Assembly (NCBI GenBank): GCA_024734555.1
Contig: JANPWX010000009.1
Span: forward strand, 1,569,079-1,633,078
DNA from: Trochalopteron elliotii
Lineage: Eukaryota > Chordata > Aves > Passeriformes > Leiothrichidae
Direction: 5' to 3'
DNA length: 64,000 nucleotides
Part shown: positions 12,401 through 24,781 of the stretch, in pieces
How the letters are laid out: every line of letters starts with the position of its first letter
Numbering within the stretch: position 1 is the stretch's first letter
Notes under the pieces: generated by a model
The model's database searches: none
The model's input: only the letters and a program-made list of their open reading frames with translations
What the model was told of the DNA's origin: nothing
Made by a program: the position numbers and the translations under genes

Positions 12401-15400
12401 TTTTAAAGATAACTCTACATTATAAAAACATGAGAGCTCTGGAAAAAACCCTAAACACTATCATGCAAATATTGACAGAGCAAATAGGCAAGTATGGTTA
12501 TGTATTTTTCATATAGTGATCCTGTGAAAGATCTGTAAAGTATTTAGATTCAGTCAGAAGAGAATTAATGAATAAAGGTAATTAATGTCATATAATTAAG
12601 CATAACCTTCATAGTTTTGTAAAGTTTTAAAAAGCTTTGTTGAACAATTCCTGTATCATCTGTTATGATATCATGAATTTCGCTGATAAAAACAGCTGTA
12701 GCAATGTGTAGGAACAGGGTTCTGAAGCTCACTAATCTTAATACCCTCCAGGTCTAAGACAGATAGTTTAAGATTTTTAAAATGCTTTATTCCAATCTGA
12801 ATAAACCTAACATTCAAAAGTCCATTTGTGGAATAGAATTGTCTTTTTTGGCATATTCTTAGAATTTCAAACCATGTTTTTAGTTAGCAAAGAAAAAGTA
12901 AAGAAGTTCTCAATGTGAAATAAAGAATAGAATGTCTTATTTCCATATCTCCAGTTGATACAATTTTCCTGTCACTAGTACTGAAAACTCACACGGGTAC
13001 CTTGACCTAAGTTTTGTTTTGGAGGAGTTTTGAGTTTTGAGTTTTAATTTTACTTTCTGGGTGAATTAAAATATCTCCAAAGACTTAGACAATAGGGAGT
13101 GAAGAATCAAGCCTCTAATGTTGCAGATGAATAGAAATTCCCCATACCTAAAAGTTTTAAAAAATTGACATTCCCTGCCTATTTAGATCATATAGATATA
13201 CTGGATTTGGTATTGTACAATATCAGACACATTCCCATTAAAGAGGTCTGCATTTGCAAGCCTGACAGAAAGAAATCGAGAAAGGGAAAAGATTTGGATG
13301 ATACTACTACAGAAAATTTTCGTTTTAGTCTCCTCTTCTTTCCTGTCTGGAAGATACCAGGGCATGAAACGAGAAAGTATCACAGCCTGTATTTCCTGTA
13401 GAGAAAAATATGATTTCTCCATGAGACAACCTGATACATCCACTTACTTCTGAGTGCATGATTTTTTTGGTTCTCACTGTCCTCCAGGGCCAGTATGACA
13501 TTGAAGACTTGATCAGCTTTGTCAATGTAATAATCAAAATCTGAGCACCTAAAACACATTATCCACTAGAAAAAGAATGTTTATTTCCATGTTGATCACA
13601 GCATGGGACCAAAATGAAATTAATTGTGTTTTCTATGGTGTCCTCATTTCAAGGGTAAGACATCACTAAAAGAGCAGTCAGAATCTTAAAATTTTAGGGT
13701 GAGGTTAGGTGGGTGTACAGAGATCCTCGGTTTGGTACTGCAAAGTTACTGAAGTGTAGGGTTATGGTCCAGCTGACTACCATGCTCTGGAATTAATTCC
13801 CAGTTAGTGATTACTGGGGTTCTTCCTCCCTCTCTTTCCCAGGATTTATATCTTAATCCTGCCTTATTACACTGGTTTTGTAAATAAAACACTTATTTTT
13901 CCCTCAGGGTCAAATGATTTTTTATTTGCTCATTTGGTTGGTTATAACTCAGTATGTTGTTACAGTTATTTCAGGGCTTGATGACAGTTACTTAGCTGAT
14001 TCTTGTGTCCTTGTGGGAGCTTTCACTGGTTTATTCATTTTCACATGTGGCTTGTTAGCAGTGGTGAAACTTGTGTAAGTTAGGAATAGAATGAAAACAG
14101 AATGGGGAAGACAGACGATATGGAAGTTTATAATACTTAAAAGGCATAGCACTTAATTGCAAGTCAAGGGACCCCTAAAAAAGCCTTTTGGCTGGTAATA
14201 AGGCCAAGATATATATACATATATGTCATGTCCGAACATGCAAATTAAGAGCACAATTCTTCATGTGACAATTTTTAAACAAAAATGAATTAAATTACTT
14301 CTAGCCTCTAAGTAAATTTATTGAAGCTATTCTTGGTAATACCAGTGCTTGTTCATTATTTTACATTCCATGGTCATGCTTACCTAGACGTGCTAGAAAA
14401 ATCATGAAAATATCCTTTTTTGGAATATTATAATCAGAAATTATTTTGAATCACCTGATAACAGGTATTTCTACTTTTAAAGTAGGACTTAAATAATGTT
14501 ACTCCTATCAAGACACTAAGTCTTCAGCTTCCACAGGTGTAAACTCTCAGAGCTCTTACTGGATTTCCTGTGACAGAGGGGAAGTTTTCAATACAGAGTT
14601 AGATAAACTTCAGAGGAACTATTAAGTCAAAAGAGACTTCATTAAAATTTCTATTGGAACAATATTGCCAAAAATACAAATGAACTCTCAGAAAAAAGCA
14701 GAAGAGTAAAAGAGGCTGTTGATTTGCACTAATTCTTCCCATAGCCATTGCAATAATTGACCCAGATAATTTTAAAGAGTATTCATTCTAATATGTATTT
14801 AGAAATAAAGAATATGTGAATAAAGAACATCATACCCAATGTTGCTGATATAACTGGATGGTGCAATGACAAGATTGAAGATTTTGGGCTTACATCTGCT
14901 TGACCTGCTCAGCCTCCTCTGGAAGTTCAGAAGATGCTGTAATGTACCTTGCATTTACAAGTGAAACTGTCCCTGGAACTCAGGATTTGCTTCCCAGAAG
15001 TTGGATTTTTTCCTTTTTGCAAAGTCAGGTCAGTGATCAAAGCCTGAGACTTAATGCTCAGGCACTTTTATGTGCAGCATAAAAAGACAGAAAAGGATGT
15101 CCAGGCAGAAGCTTCTGCTCTGCATCCTTCCTCCATAAAAGTAGGTGCTGGAGCTGTCTTTTTTGGTCTCAAGTCAGTGTCTCTATCACATCCTCATTCA
15201 TATGTCCTCCCTACAAATGCAGAAAGATTTCTCTTCTTCAGGCACGGAAGATATTCACAACTCTGCTGATACTGTTCCATTTACTCATCTCTAAGTTATT
15301 TTCTCTTATTGTAGCTATTTAAAGTACCCCAAAAAATGTTATGTGCCAAAATCTCTGTTTGTGGACCTTTGAGATCCTACCACTATGTAAAACTGCTGAA

Positions 15401-15599
15401 GGCCTCCAGAAAAATGTTTGTTTTGCTGCTGTCACAAACTACTGGATGTTAGTAAACACTTTTTCCTCAGCTTGGACTTCCTTGAGCTTTCAAATCCATT
15501 TATAGTTTCCAAATCCAAACCAACCTGGGAAAATCAATTCTACTGTGTGATTATACAAATCATAAAAAAGTATCCCTTCCTGATTGTCTTAAATCTGTT
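6444..15599. other. Long non-coding stretch, nothing recognised
   Basis: About 9 kb of AT-rich sequence with no repeat family I can name, no RNA gene and no convincing exon. A GC-richer patch at 7360-7600 holds CAGCAGCAGCAGG at about 7383 but is not recognisable. A small tandem duplication at 8461-8486 is listed separately. The complementary frames at 13165-13443, open on both strands, are an AT/GC phase effect. Confidence 0.55.
8461..8486. repeat. Short tandem duplication, 14-bp unit
   Basis: The unit AAGTTACTTGCTGT (8461-8474) is followed directly by AAGTTACTTGCT (8475-8486). This is a simple slippage duplication with no further copies. Confidence 0.9.
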
Positions 15600-15990
15600 G
15601 CCTTGTGTTACCATATGACTCCCTCAGCACTTTGAGGTCAATAGCAATTTTTTATATCCCTTCTTCATGTGAATTATAGTTTTCAGTGCTGTTATCTTAT
15701 GCGCCTTCATCTATTTAATTTCTTAGATGAAGAACTTGCTCAATCTTGTCATGTAGAGAAGTCATTCTGCACCTCTGATTATCCTTATTGAGCTTTGATG
15801 TACTTTTCTTTTCCACTGTCTCTTTTTGGAATTGAGATGACCAGAACTTCTGGCAATATTCAGCTACAGATTTAATCCTACTTCATACATTTCACAACAG
15901 CTATTGTCTCATTTAACTTGTGTGAACACTTTAAATAGAAAAGTTGGCATCTGATGACTAACTGTTCCATTAGCAACTCATTTATATCAG
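15600..15990 (-). mobile_element. Old antisense CR1/L2-type LINE relic
   Basis: Read on the plus strand, 15755-15880 follows the antisense order of the ORF2 C-terminal region of CR1-like LINEs. An AAGTCATTCTGCACCTCTGAT block is followed by TATCCTTATTGAGC, a CTTTTCTTTTCC stretch and a TTTTTGGAATTGAGATGACCAGAAC block (the usual wording is GGTGACCAGAACTG), then CAATATTCAGCTAC. Similarity fades on both sides, so the limits are estimates. Divergence is far higher than in the plus-strand CR1 copies of this window, so this insertion is much older. An L2 or other CR1-clade LINE is equally possible. The element would have been transcribed on the minus strand. Confidence 0.55.
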
Positions 15991-18002
15991 CTGTCTGCAT
16001 GCAGAGGCATTAATATTAACGAGACAGTGCTGTGGATAGATGTATTATAAGTGGAAATCAAATCAACTGTGCGAATTTGCTGAAGGATCTGTATTGGTGT
16101 ATAGGTTTTACTTCCAGAGAGAGCAAATGTAACAAATTCACAGCACTTAGGAGAGCAGAGGTGCACAGCCAGCAGGCTGTGGCATTTGGGGGGAAATGAT
16201 CAAACTCCAAAACCAGTAATTTTTGCGCTAATAGATTTTCGGTTTTTTCCTTAGCTAACTGCTAAGCTTCACACAAAACTATGTTTTTGTCTGCAGGAGG
16301 ATAACAATAACTTAGAAGACATGATGAATAAAGTAAAAAACCGAAGTGAGCAACACAGCAAGAGTATACAGGAAAATCAATGCCTAATCTCTTTTCAAAT
16401 GTGTTTCCAGTACTTTGGTGAATCAAATATTTAATTTTAACTGCAAGTAGCATCTATCACTGGACCTCTCTGAGAGACAAAATGAGAGATTTTCCTAATG
16501 GTTAAGGGGAAGCACTAGAGACATAACAAGAAATATTATGTAGGCATAGTGTGTAATAACATTAAAATATTTGTGACTTAAATGCGTAGCAGGATTTAAG
16601 TAGTTTAGAGAAACAAATGAACTAAGAATATGAGGGTTTTACATCTCAGATGTCATGCTGTTTTTTCCTCAGGATCATGAGATCAAGTTGCGGAGCTCCC
16701 ATCTTCTAGGATTTATGGAATTTGCCACGGGGAGAGACAAAACACTGAGTTCAGTGAAGGGTTAAGCTGCCTCTGGACCTGCCAGCTGCTTCCAGATAAG
16801 GTGTGATTATTGCATCTCCTTCAGGGTAAACAGCCACGTACCTGCAGATGTGGCTGAGCCAATGAACCTGGGATAGAACTTAAAAAGCAAATACCCAAAT
16901 TTTGAAAGTATATTTGGAAGTATAAAAGATCGTGGATGAAAAAGCAAAAGGTTAGNTCATTGCATTTATCTGCATATTTTTTACTTCAGTTTATACTGTG
17001 ATTTGTATGTTTAGCTACTTCAACTGTGAATTCATTATCTTGACTGAGTAAATGTAATGCTACAGCATGCCACAGACAACTACTCTACAAGGGAAAGCAT
17101 TTCACAGTATGTTATGAATATATCTACTCTGTGATAAAGATATCCATATCTCTAATCGAAGTAAGATAACTTCTGCTTCATGTTAAAAAATAAAAAAAGA
17201 GCTAGTGGGAATAAACCCAAAACTACCCTACTTCCCAAGTGTAAAATTTAAGTACAGGACCAACTAGACAAAAAAAATGAATGTACAAAGCAATGTATAA
17301 TTTGCTTGCTATGAATAATGCAGTATATTTCTGAGAAAAAAAAGGACTTAAACTGCATAGTATTTAATTCATAATGCCAACCAAGGAGCATTTTGCTGTC
17401 AGAAGCACAGTTGCTCATAAGTTCCTCAGTAGTTTTTCAAAGCATACTGAAATTCAGGGTGTGAGTTACATCTCTGTTGCTGTAAGCAGTTTTTTTCCTC
17501 TGTCTTCTATGTCTGGAGAATGTGCTTTTCTTTTATTTCAAACATTAAAAGTTATCAACATGAATTAAAGCCCACAAAGCACTTTGCATTGCTGAATCTA
17601 CTTTTTCTTTCTGCCAAGATCAACAATGAAAAAAATCCTTACTCTACAAATAATTTTGTTTCCTTGCATATATATTTTTTTGTTGTTGTTGTCGAAATTT
17701 TCACACTTTAAGGTGATGTTTTGGGGGAACTAGGAGCAAAGAACTGCTTTCCAGAACAAAGATTTTAGGCATAGAAAAGAAGGAATAAACTGCTTCTATT
17801 AATTTTAGTTTTTTGCAGAAATTTTACTTTGACACCCTGAGGGTTAAAACTTTGCTGTCAATTTGGTAAATATTGCTGGTTTCTACTAAGCTTTACTTAA
17901 CTTGCCTTCTGCTGGGAGATGTACAGTCCCTGCAATGATTTCTCCTAATGAATTTCTCTCTACAGGTCTCCTGCTATTTTCTCATCCTTGCTAATTTCCT
18001 TC
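15991..18002. other. Non-coding stretch with one ambiguous base
   Basis: AT-rich sequence with nothing recognised. Position 16956 is an N, the only ambiguous base I noticed in the window. A short GC-richer segment lies at 16670-16870. Confidence 0.6.
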
Positions 18003-18038
18003 TTTTTTTTCCTTTTTTTTTTTTTTTTTTTTTTTTTT
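18003..18038 (+). repeat. Poly-T tract
   Basis: T8, then CC, then T26. A long T run on the plus strand can mark the 3' end of a retroposed minus-strand transcript. The sequence to its right (18039-18180) would be that transcript's 3' end, but I see no upstream AATAAA on the minus strand and no target-site duplication, so I call only the homopolymer. Confidence 0.95.
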
Positions 18039-21000
18039 CTCTGCCAGATAGAGCACAAAGATTCCAAATGCAGAGGAGCAGTCTGGAGGAAACCAGGAAA
18101 ATCCTGTGACATAATGCCTCATAGCAACTGATCTCTGCTTTTGAGCATCAGTATTACTTTGCTGAGAGAAGACACAAGACAACCCATAGGCAAAAGTTTA
18201 CTGTGTCTTGTAGAAGTGCTGTTTCACAGAAATGGCCCTCTCCTATTTGCTAGCAATTATTTCTGTTAACTGAGGCATGATCATAAAATTTTTAATAATT
18301 CTGTGAAAAACAACTTTCTGCGTCAGAAATTCTGTCTACTAAAGTTTAATGAATTTTTATCAGTTATTTCCCATGTTTTTAGAAGTAACAAATGAAAAGT
18401 CAAACTTTGAAAAGTTAGAAGAAGCTAACACACCAAGAATGCATTAAGTGAGCTCTTAGACATCAAGCCAGTGCTTTATACCCAAAGACTTTGCTGGCCA
18501 GTGAAAATCTGCCTGGACTGCTGCAGAAAATGGAAGGACTCTTTTCAGTGAGACAGAGGGTTGCCAGATATGTCTTAATTTTTACATCTAGATGCTGAAA
18601 CTGGTTGCAATACTGGTTTTTGCCATGTAGATCTGATGGTGATATTGAACAAATAATGTCCATGACATTATTGAATGGTGGTTTTGACAGGTCACTGGTA
18701 TGTTGCTAATTTACAGAGTATCTGGAAACCTGCATATACAATCAGTGAGAGCTGCAATTTGAGCATGTAAAAGAAAATGTTGTCTGAAAAGCTAGTCCTG
18801 CAGCATCTCAAATTGGTGCTTCTAATTTAATGTGCACTTGTGGAATTAGTGTTATTTTGCTATAGTCCCCTCTCAGGAATATGTCAACATGTCATGCAAA
18901 ATCATATCCTAGAAAGGTTAAAATCATTTCTGAAGAGCAAATGCTGCATGCACGGTCTGCTAAGAAAAGCTAATTATTAAATCCATACTTATGTGTTCAT
19001 AGATTTAAGTAGCATGCAGAAAGCAAGAAATAGGGCTGCATGATGGACAAAGGGAGACAATGAAAAGGTGTGCAAACTACACTGAATGATCCAGGATATC
19101 TGTAAAAAGCAAACATGGCCTCAAAACAATGTGGTTTTTTTTATGGAGTGGTCAAATTGAGACTGCACTAATAGATGTAGGAAATACAAGCAGGAGTGCA
19201 TATGTTTTTAGTGTCCTAATATTCTTTTAATTAAATTTTGTAGCATCAAATTAAGTATCTTTTAACAGCAAGATCAAGAAATTGTAGCAGATAGGGATGG
19301 CACAAGCTGAAATTCCATTGTCAGTGGACAATAATGAAACAACTTATGAAGCTTGAAGCTTGCCACAAAAGGTCATATTTGAAATAGCTTGAGGATCATT
19401 TAATAATCAGCACATTCATTTTCAGACCTTTTTGTACTGACTCATGCACAAAGCTGAGGTATAGTATCGTGTGATATGTTAATTAAAAACAATCTGTATT
19501 TAGTTATACAGTGATAAGGAATTTAAAGATGTGTACAGCTTTTGAATGGCCTGATCTTATTGGTTCATGAGGGAAAGCATTAGGCCAAAAGAGCAAACGA
19601 GTAAATTTCGATTTTTAAGAGGTTTTCTCTTCAGTCTTATAGCTCAAAGTTTTCCCGTATGACTGTCTAAAATTTTGTACCAGATTTTCATCCAAAGACA
19701 CTGGTCTTCTTCAACATCTCTAGGTGAAACATTTCTTTTTTTCAAAGAAACAGACTCACTGCTGCAACTAGATTTCAGTACATCTATTTAGAACTTAGTC
19801 CTTGAACTTGTATATTCAAGTTCCACCACCTGTCCAACAATTTTAAGAACATTAGATCAAATTGGGAACTTTAAAATCATACAAAAGTGGCTTTTATTCA
19901 AAATGTTGTTTGCTGCATTTTTAATTGCTACTCATTTTAATCCTTCGACAGCTCCTTTGACTTGCATTCCTCTTCCCTTTAGACCCTTTACTGAGGTTGG
20001 AAGTTAATCTGAGAACATCTTTCTAATAATGTCTGTTGAATTGATATTGCAAACTTCATTGCTTTTAATGAGACACAGAGATCCTTTTGTTAAGTACATC
20101 CCCTCTCAGGCTGTTAGAGCACAGTCTGTATGTTTCTCTTGTGGCAAGTAAGACATAGAGATGAACAATTCTTTTTTTAATTTGCTGACACAACTGAGTA
20201 GGAAGTTGGACTGTCCTTTTTGATAGGTGCAAGCAGATTTTTTTGCTTTTTCAGATTAGTAAATGAGAAAATACAGAATTTTTAATATGATAGTATAGAA
20301 TATCAAGTGGAATAAAATCAATAAATCAATTTTTAGAATATTATTAGTTTAAAATATGCAGAAGAGACTCCATTCCTTGAGCAATGCGTAGAAGTAATAA
20401 TGAATAGAAGATTTGTTGAGTATTAGTGATATTACTGACCAAAAAATACAATTTTAACACAGGTTTATAAAATTTTTCATGTATCATTCTCAAGCTTATT
20501 GCATAACCTGAGAAAATGAATGATTACCGCTCAGGAAACAATTACAAGGCAATTCCTCCTGCATATCACAGTGAATAGTTAAGGATGATCCCACCTGCAC
20601 ACATACTTACATGCCTAATCCTGTGTTCAAGGATGTTATTAATACATTTGCCTGACTTGTATGGACTTTCCTTACTCTCCCAAGGTTGTAGAACAGAAGT
20701 ACAAATAAGTAATCATCTATTGACACCTCAAAAGTGATTTAGACTGTTAAAGTTAGGTCTTTATGGCCATTTTTTTATGCCTCTGGGTATGTTGCCTGAA
20801 CTCCTCATGGAGTTCCCGTGGTCAGACATGCCACTGTGGAATTCTTGCCAGAAGAAAAATATTTTTGCAGAAGGGAGTTGAAAATTTTCTTCAGGAAATG
20901 TTTGGAGGCTGGCACTTGTGATGCTCATGCTAAGACAGACACAGAGTAGACCATTTATTTTGTCCTTATTTTACTTAAAATATGTACCCTTTCTTTATGG

Positions 21001-21982
21001 ACCGAGAAAATGAGAAAAACGCGCTCTATCTCCCAGCCATGAAATATTAAAGATGTAAAATTTCCCTAGGCCAGGGTAATAGTTGCCTGATCTTCAAATA
21101 ATTACTAGTCTGTTAGATTTTATTTGGATGTCATTGGTTTAACTTAAAATAATATTCAAGTATTACAGCTGAAAAATTGCTCCAGAAATTTAAGTTAAAG
21201 AATATGTAAATCATTATTTGCAGGAGCTGTTCTGAGGCAATTCAGCAAAGATTGCAGACAAAAGTATTTCACATTTGATTCTCTTTGGAAGATCTGTTTT
21301 GACAAATTATTTATTAATGTAAATTGTCAAATTATGCCTCTTGCACACAGAATATAGATCAATATTTATCTGTATTGATCAGATGCACTAAAGATGTTAG
21401 CACTTTTCTGGTGCTGACGAATTATGATTCATAATCAATCTTGATTCAAAAGGCATATAAAGCTCTACCTTTCATCTTTTAAGAGGGTTTATGTTCAATA
21501 TCCAGCAGCATAATGCCATTTTGGTGCTATACTCAATGAGACTAGATTATCTTAATGCATGTGCTCTTGATTTGTGACTTTTAATAATCCATCTGAGTTT
21601 AAATTCTGTGCTTGATCATTGCAATTCTAATAAAAGTACAACACTGAGGTTTTCAGAAAATTGTAATGAAAAAGATATATTGAAGAAAGATACATTTGTT
21701 TACACAAAGTTCCTCATTACTGCAACTGATATACAAGTGGTGAAGTAACCGAGTATATGGAAAAGATATTTTTTTATTATTATTTTTCCTCATTAGCAAG
21801 AAGAAGCAAATCCAACAGTTGGGATGGGAATCTGCACAGAAAATGTATTGTCTGATAAATGCTGAAGACAGAGTTCCTTTCCTTCATTTATGTCTTATAG
21901 CCATTTAAGGAATGACTGTAAAAATGTGTATTTTAAAACCAGCAATGATTTAGATATTTTAGATAATGATAGTAGCCTCATT

Positions 21983-21986
<4 letters not shown>
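18039..21986. other. Non-coding, nothing recognised
   Basis: About 4 kb of AT-rich sequence. There is no repeat family, RNA gene or exon-like segment that I can support. Open frames here are very few and short. Confidence 0.6.

Positions 21987-22016
<30 letters not shown>
21987..22016 (+). repeat. Poly-A tract
   Basis: An uninterrupted run of about 30 A following CTCATTTTAT. No recognisable retroposon body lies upstream, and no target-site duplication is obvious, so I call it only as a homopolymer. Confidence 0.95.
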
Positions 22017-22018
<2 letters not shown>

Positions 22019-23044
22019 GTCCTAAGAGTTATATTTTCCACAAGTGTGGTTGGTTTGCTTTAGGAATCTTTCTGGACAGTGATTCAGGTTTGGAGCCCTG
22101 TGGCAAAGGCTTCTGAGATAAAAGCACCAACAAGGGCAGCTCTCTTTGTTACTTATAGGCTCTACAGTGATTTTGTTGGAGTCACTTGGGTGTAGAAACT
22201 GCTTCAGCTGAGTTCTGGTTCTCTGTGGTTAGATGAATTGAGAGCAAGTTTGTGTTAAAGAAGGCAGATATTTATGACATTGGCCCTTATCCTACCACGA
22301 TCTATGTGTACAGAAAAGTCACAATTGAGTATATCCAGACTTGCTGCTGACAAATATTGCCCACACACGGGCCTTGAAATCATAGGAGGTTTTGATATAT
22401 ATCCAAGAACACTGAATTCTCAGTATCATAGGAGCAGTAATTATAGCACATATTTCAAGATAAAGGATATCAAGAAGCCCTGATTGTGATAAGGAGTGTT
22501 TTTGCCAGTTCTCATTGTGATTGAATCAGTGGAGCTTTTTTATGTTTTCACAATGGCTACAAGTGTTATCAGAATCGCTAATTTCAAAACAGAACTCTAA
22601 AAATCAAGAAATAACTATACGTTAATATATTTTGGTATAGTTGCTGATGACACATGGTAAATTACAGAGACATATTTTAATAAAAAATGAGGGAAAATCA
22701 GTGGGGATAGTTGCCTGCCTTGGTGCTAGTTATTTCCTCTTCTGTTTTTAAAAAAAGAGTTTGAAAGACTGAGGTTTTTTTCCATCTGAAGTTGTAGGAA
22801 GGACAAATAATTCCTTCCATAAAAGATTGCTATTGTATGCATTTATTGATTTAGACTGGTTAATTGTAAAGCTCAGTCAGAGTTTTCTCCAGGGACAATT
22901 ACTAGAGAACCGCCTGGCTGAGGCATTCTGATTCCCTTCTTTCTTGTTTCCCTCCAGCAATCTTCAGCACAATTAAGAATAAAAGAAAAATGTAAGCCTG
23001 CAGCTAAGGAATTTGATTCTAGAAGCTTGGCTATTTTTAGTTGC
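22017..23044. other. Non-coding, nothing recognised
   Basis: AT-rich sequence with no repeat or gene signal seen. Confidence 0.6.
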
Positions 23045-23084
23045 TTTGTTTGTTTGGTTGGTTGGTTGTTTTGGGGTTTTTTTT
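23045..23084 (+). repeat. T/G simple repeat, (TTTG)n then (GGTT)n
   Basis: TTTGTTTG units pass into GGTTGGTTGG, then TTTTGGGG and a T8 run. It has the same character as the tracts at 6331-6443 and 39951-40070. Confidence 0.9.
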
Positions 23085-23957
23085 CCCTAAGTGATGGAGT
23101 TCATAGCTCCTTTCAAATGCAGAAACACTTGCTATCACCTAGGGAGAGAGGGATATTTCATGAGGGGGAGGCATCAGGATGAGAGAAAAGTTTCATATGA
23201 TAACTAATTAAAACAATAAGCAGAGATTATGATTTCACAGAAGAGAAACTTCTGTTCTAAATCTAGTGTCAGGACAAATGCCAGGGAGCCTGGCCATGTA
23301 GTGCTTGTCAATGCAACAGTTTGTGCATCTCTTCTCCTGTTGCCGTGGTTACCCCCTCAGTTTCAGCCAAAATCAATTTATGTGGCTTTATTCACTTTGG
23401 GACTTACACATCCTGCTGCCCACTATGCTGGCAAAGTGTACATGGGGAAAATGTTGGAGATCCTGTTTTGGTTTCTGGATGACCACAGTGACCATGAACA
23501 CAGAGTTTGAGAGGAGGTGTGTTCATAATGGTGTGCCCTAGTTTAACTTAGCACTGGCCAAGGCAATTCTGCAGGAACTAATTTAAGCAATTTAAGAAGA
23601 CACGGTGAGTCCCCAGGCAGGAGGGAAAGACAGAACTTGTCTTAAGTAAGGACATTATGTTAGACAGGTCATGAAAAAAAATGAACTAAAGAATTGGTGT
23701 AAACCACAGAGATCGTGAAGTGATAAGCAGCAGTCAGTGTGGAGTTGTCAAGGTAAATCACATCAGCATGACTAAGATCTTCCTTTGGTGGGATAGCTGT
23801 CCTAGTGCATGGAAGGGAAACTTCAGACCCTATATAAACTGCTCTTAGTGTTTTCAGAGACCTAGGGAAAAACAAGCTACATGAAATCATCATAAAGATA
23901 GTGTGGGTTGAAAAAGTTATTAATCAAACACTGGTTCTGAGATTTTTTTTTTTTTGA

Positions 23958-24170
23958 CATTTCAAATGGGATCCTGTGCAAGAGCATAATTGGCATTTTG
24001 ACCAGTTAATTGCATTACTGGATGACCCTGAATTCGTAATTCAACCTGAGTTTATGAAACTGAAGAATCACCCTGCAATGTGTAGTACTCAGTGGATAAA
24101 AGATAAGGTGAAAGTGCCATGCCTGGGGGAAACCGAATGGTGCTATCCAAAATACACAATTAAGGAATAA
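23958..24170 (+). other. Weak protein-like open frame, unidentified
   Basis: The open frame runs for 70 codons from after the TGA at 23955 to the TAA at 24168. It has no good ATG start; an internal GTG lies at 23976. The translation is rich in Trp, Pro and charged residues (for example HNWHFDQL, DDPEF, STQWIKDK, ETEWCYPKY). That is less low-complexity than most frames here. The segment follows a T13 run and then TGACATTTCAAATGG. I do not recognise a family and see no convincing splice acceptor directly upstream. A fragment of an old retroelement or pseudogene, or chance, are all possible, with chance most likely. Confidence 0.12.
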
Positions 24171-24752
24171 GCAGAAATAGTGCATCTGGAGATATAATAG
24201 TACTGTATGATCTGAATATGCATAAGTAATGAAATCGTAATGCCCAAAATTGTCATTCTGGAGTGCAGAAAACATCAAGGGAATATCTAAGCATAAACTG
24301 CAGTTATTCTCCTCTGCTAGAAATTATGTAGCCTCAAGCACTGGACTCCGGAGAGTTTTAGACATGAAATTAACTCCTCATTTTAAAACAATTATTACAT
24401 TTCCTTGTATTTATATAAATAACGTATAACAAAATCATTATTAATTTCTAAATTTATAAATGTATATGAAATTTTTGCGAGGGAGCATGATCCTTCAGAT
24501 TATAATCATTATTGTAACCAAAATTTTAGAGCTTAATTTTCAAGGGAAGATAGACCTTCCAAACCTGTGTAGATCAGAAACATATATTTATATTTCAGTT
24601 TTTTGTGTGGATTCCTGTTACTTTCAGTAGAAAGTTCCTCTAAGTATATGTGTCACAGAAAGATTTGGGGAGCCAAACAACAATTCTCTTCTCTCACACG
24701 GCTTGCCAGAAAGATGCACTTTAAGTGCAGAAAATTTTCTGGTTTCATTAAG

Positions 24753-24781
24753 TTGACATATATTCAATTGACATATATTCA
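24753..24781. repeat. Tandem duplication, 15-bp unit
   Basis: TTGACATATATTCA at 24753-24766 is repeated exactly at 24768-24781, separated by one A. Confidence 0.92.

Noticed and set aside
13165..13443. Frames open on both strands over the same bases
   Set aside because: Mirror-open frames follow from base composition. The translations look random.
18039..18180. Possible retroposed transcript 3' end beside the poly-T
   Set aside because: No AATAAA at the right place on minus, no target-site duplication and no recognisable gene.
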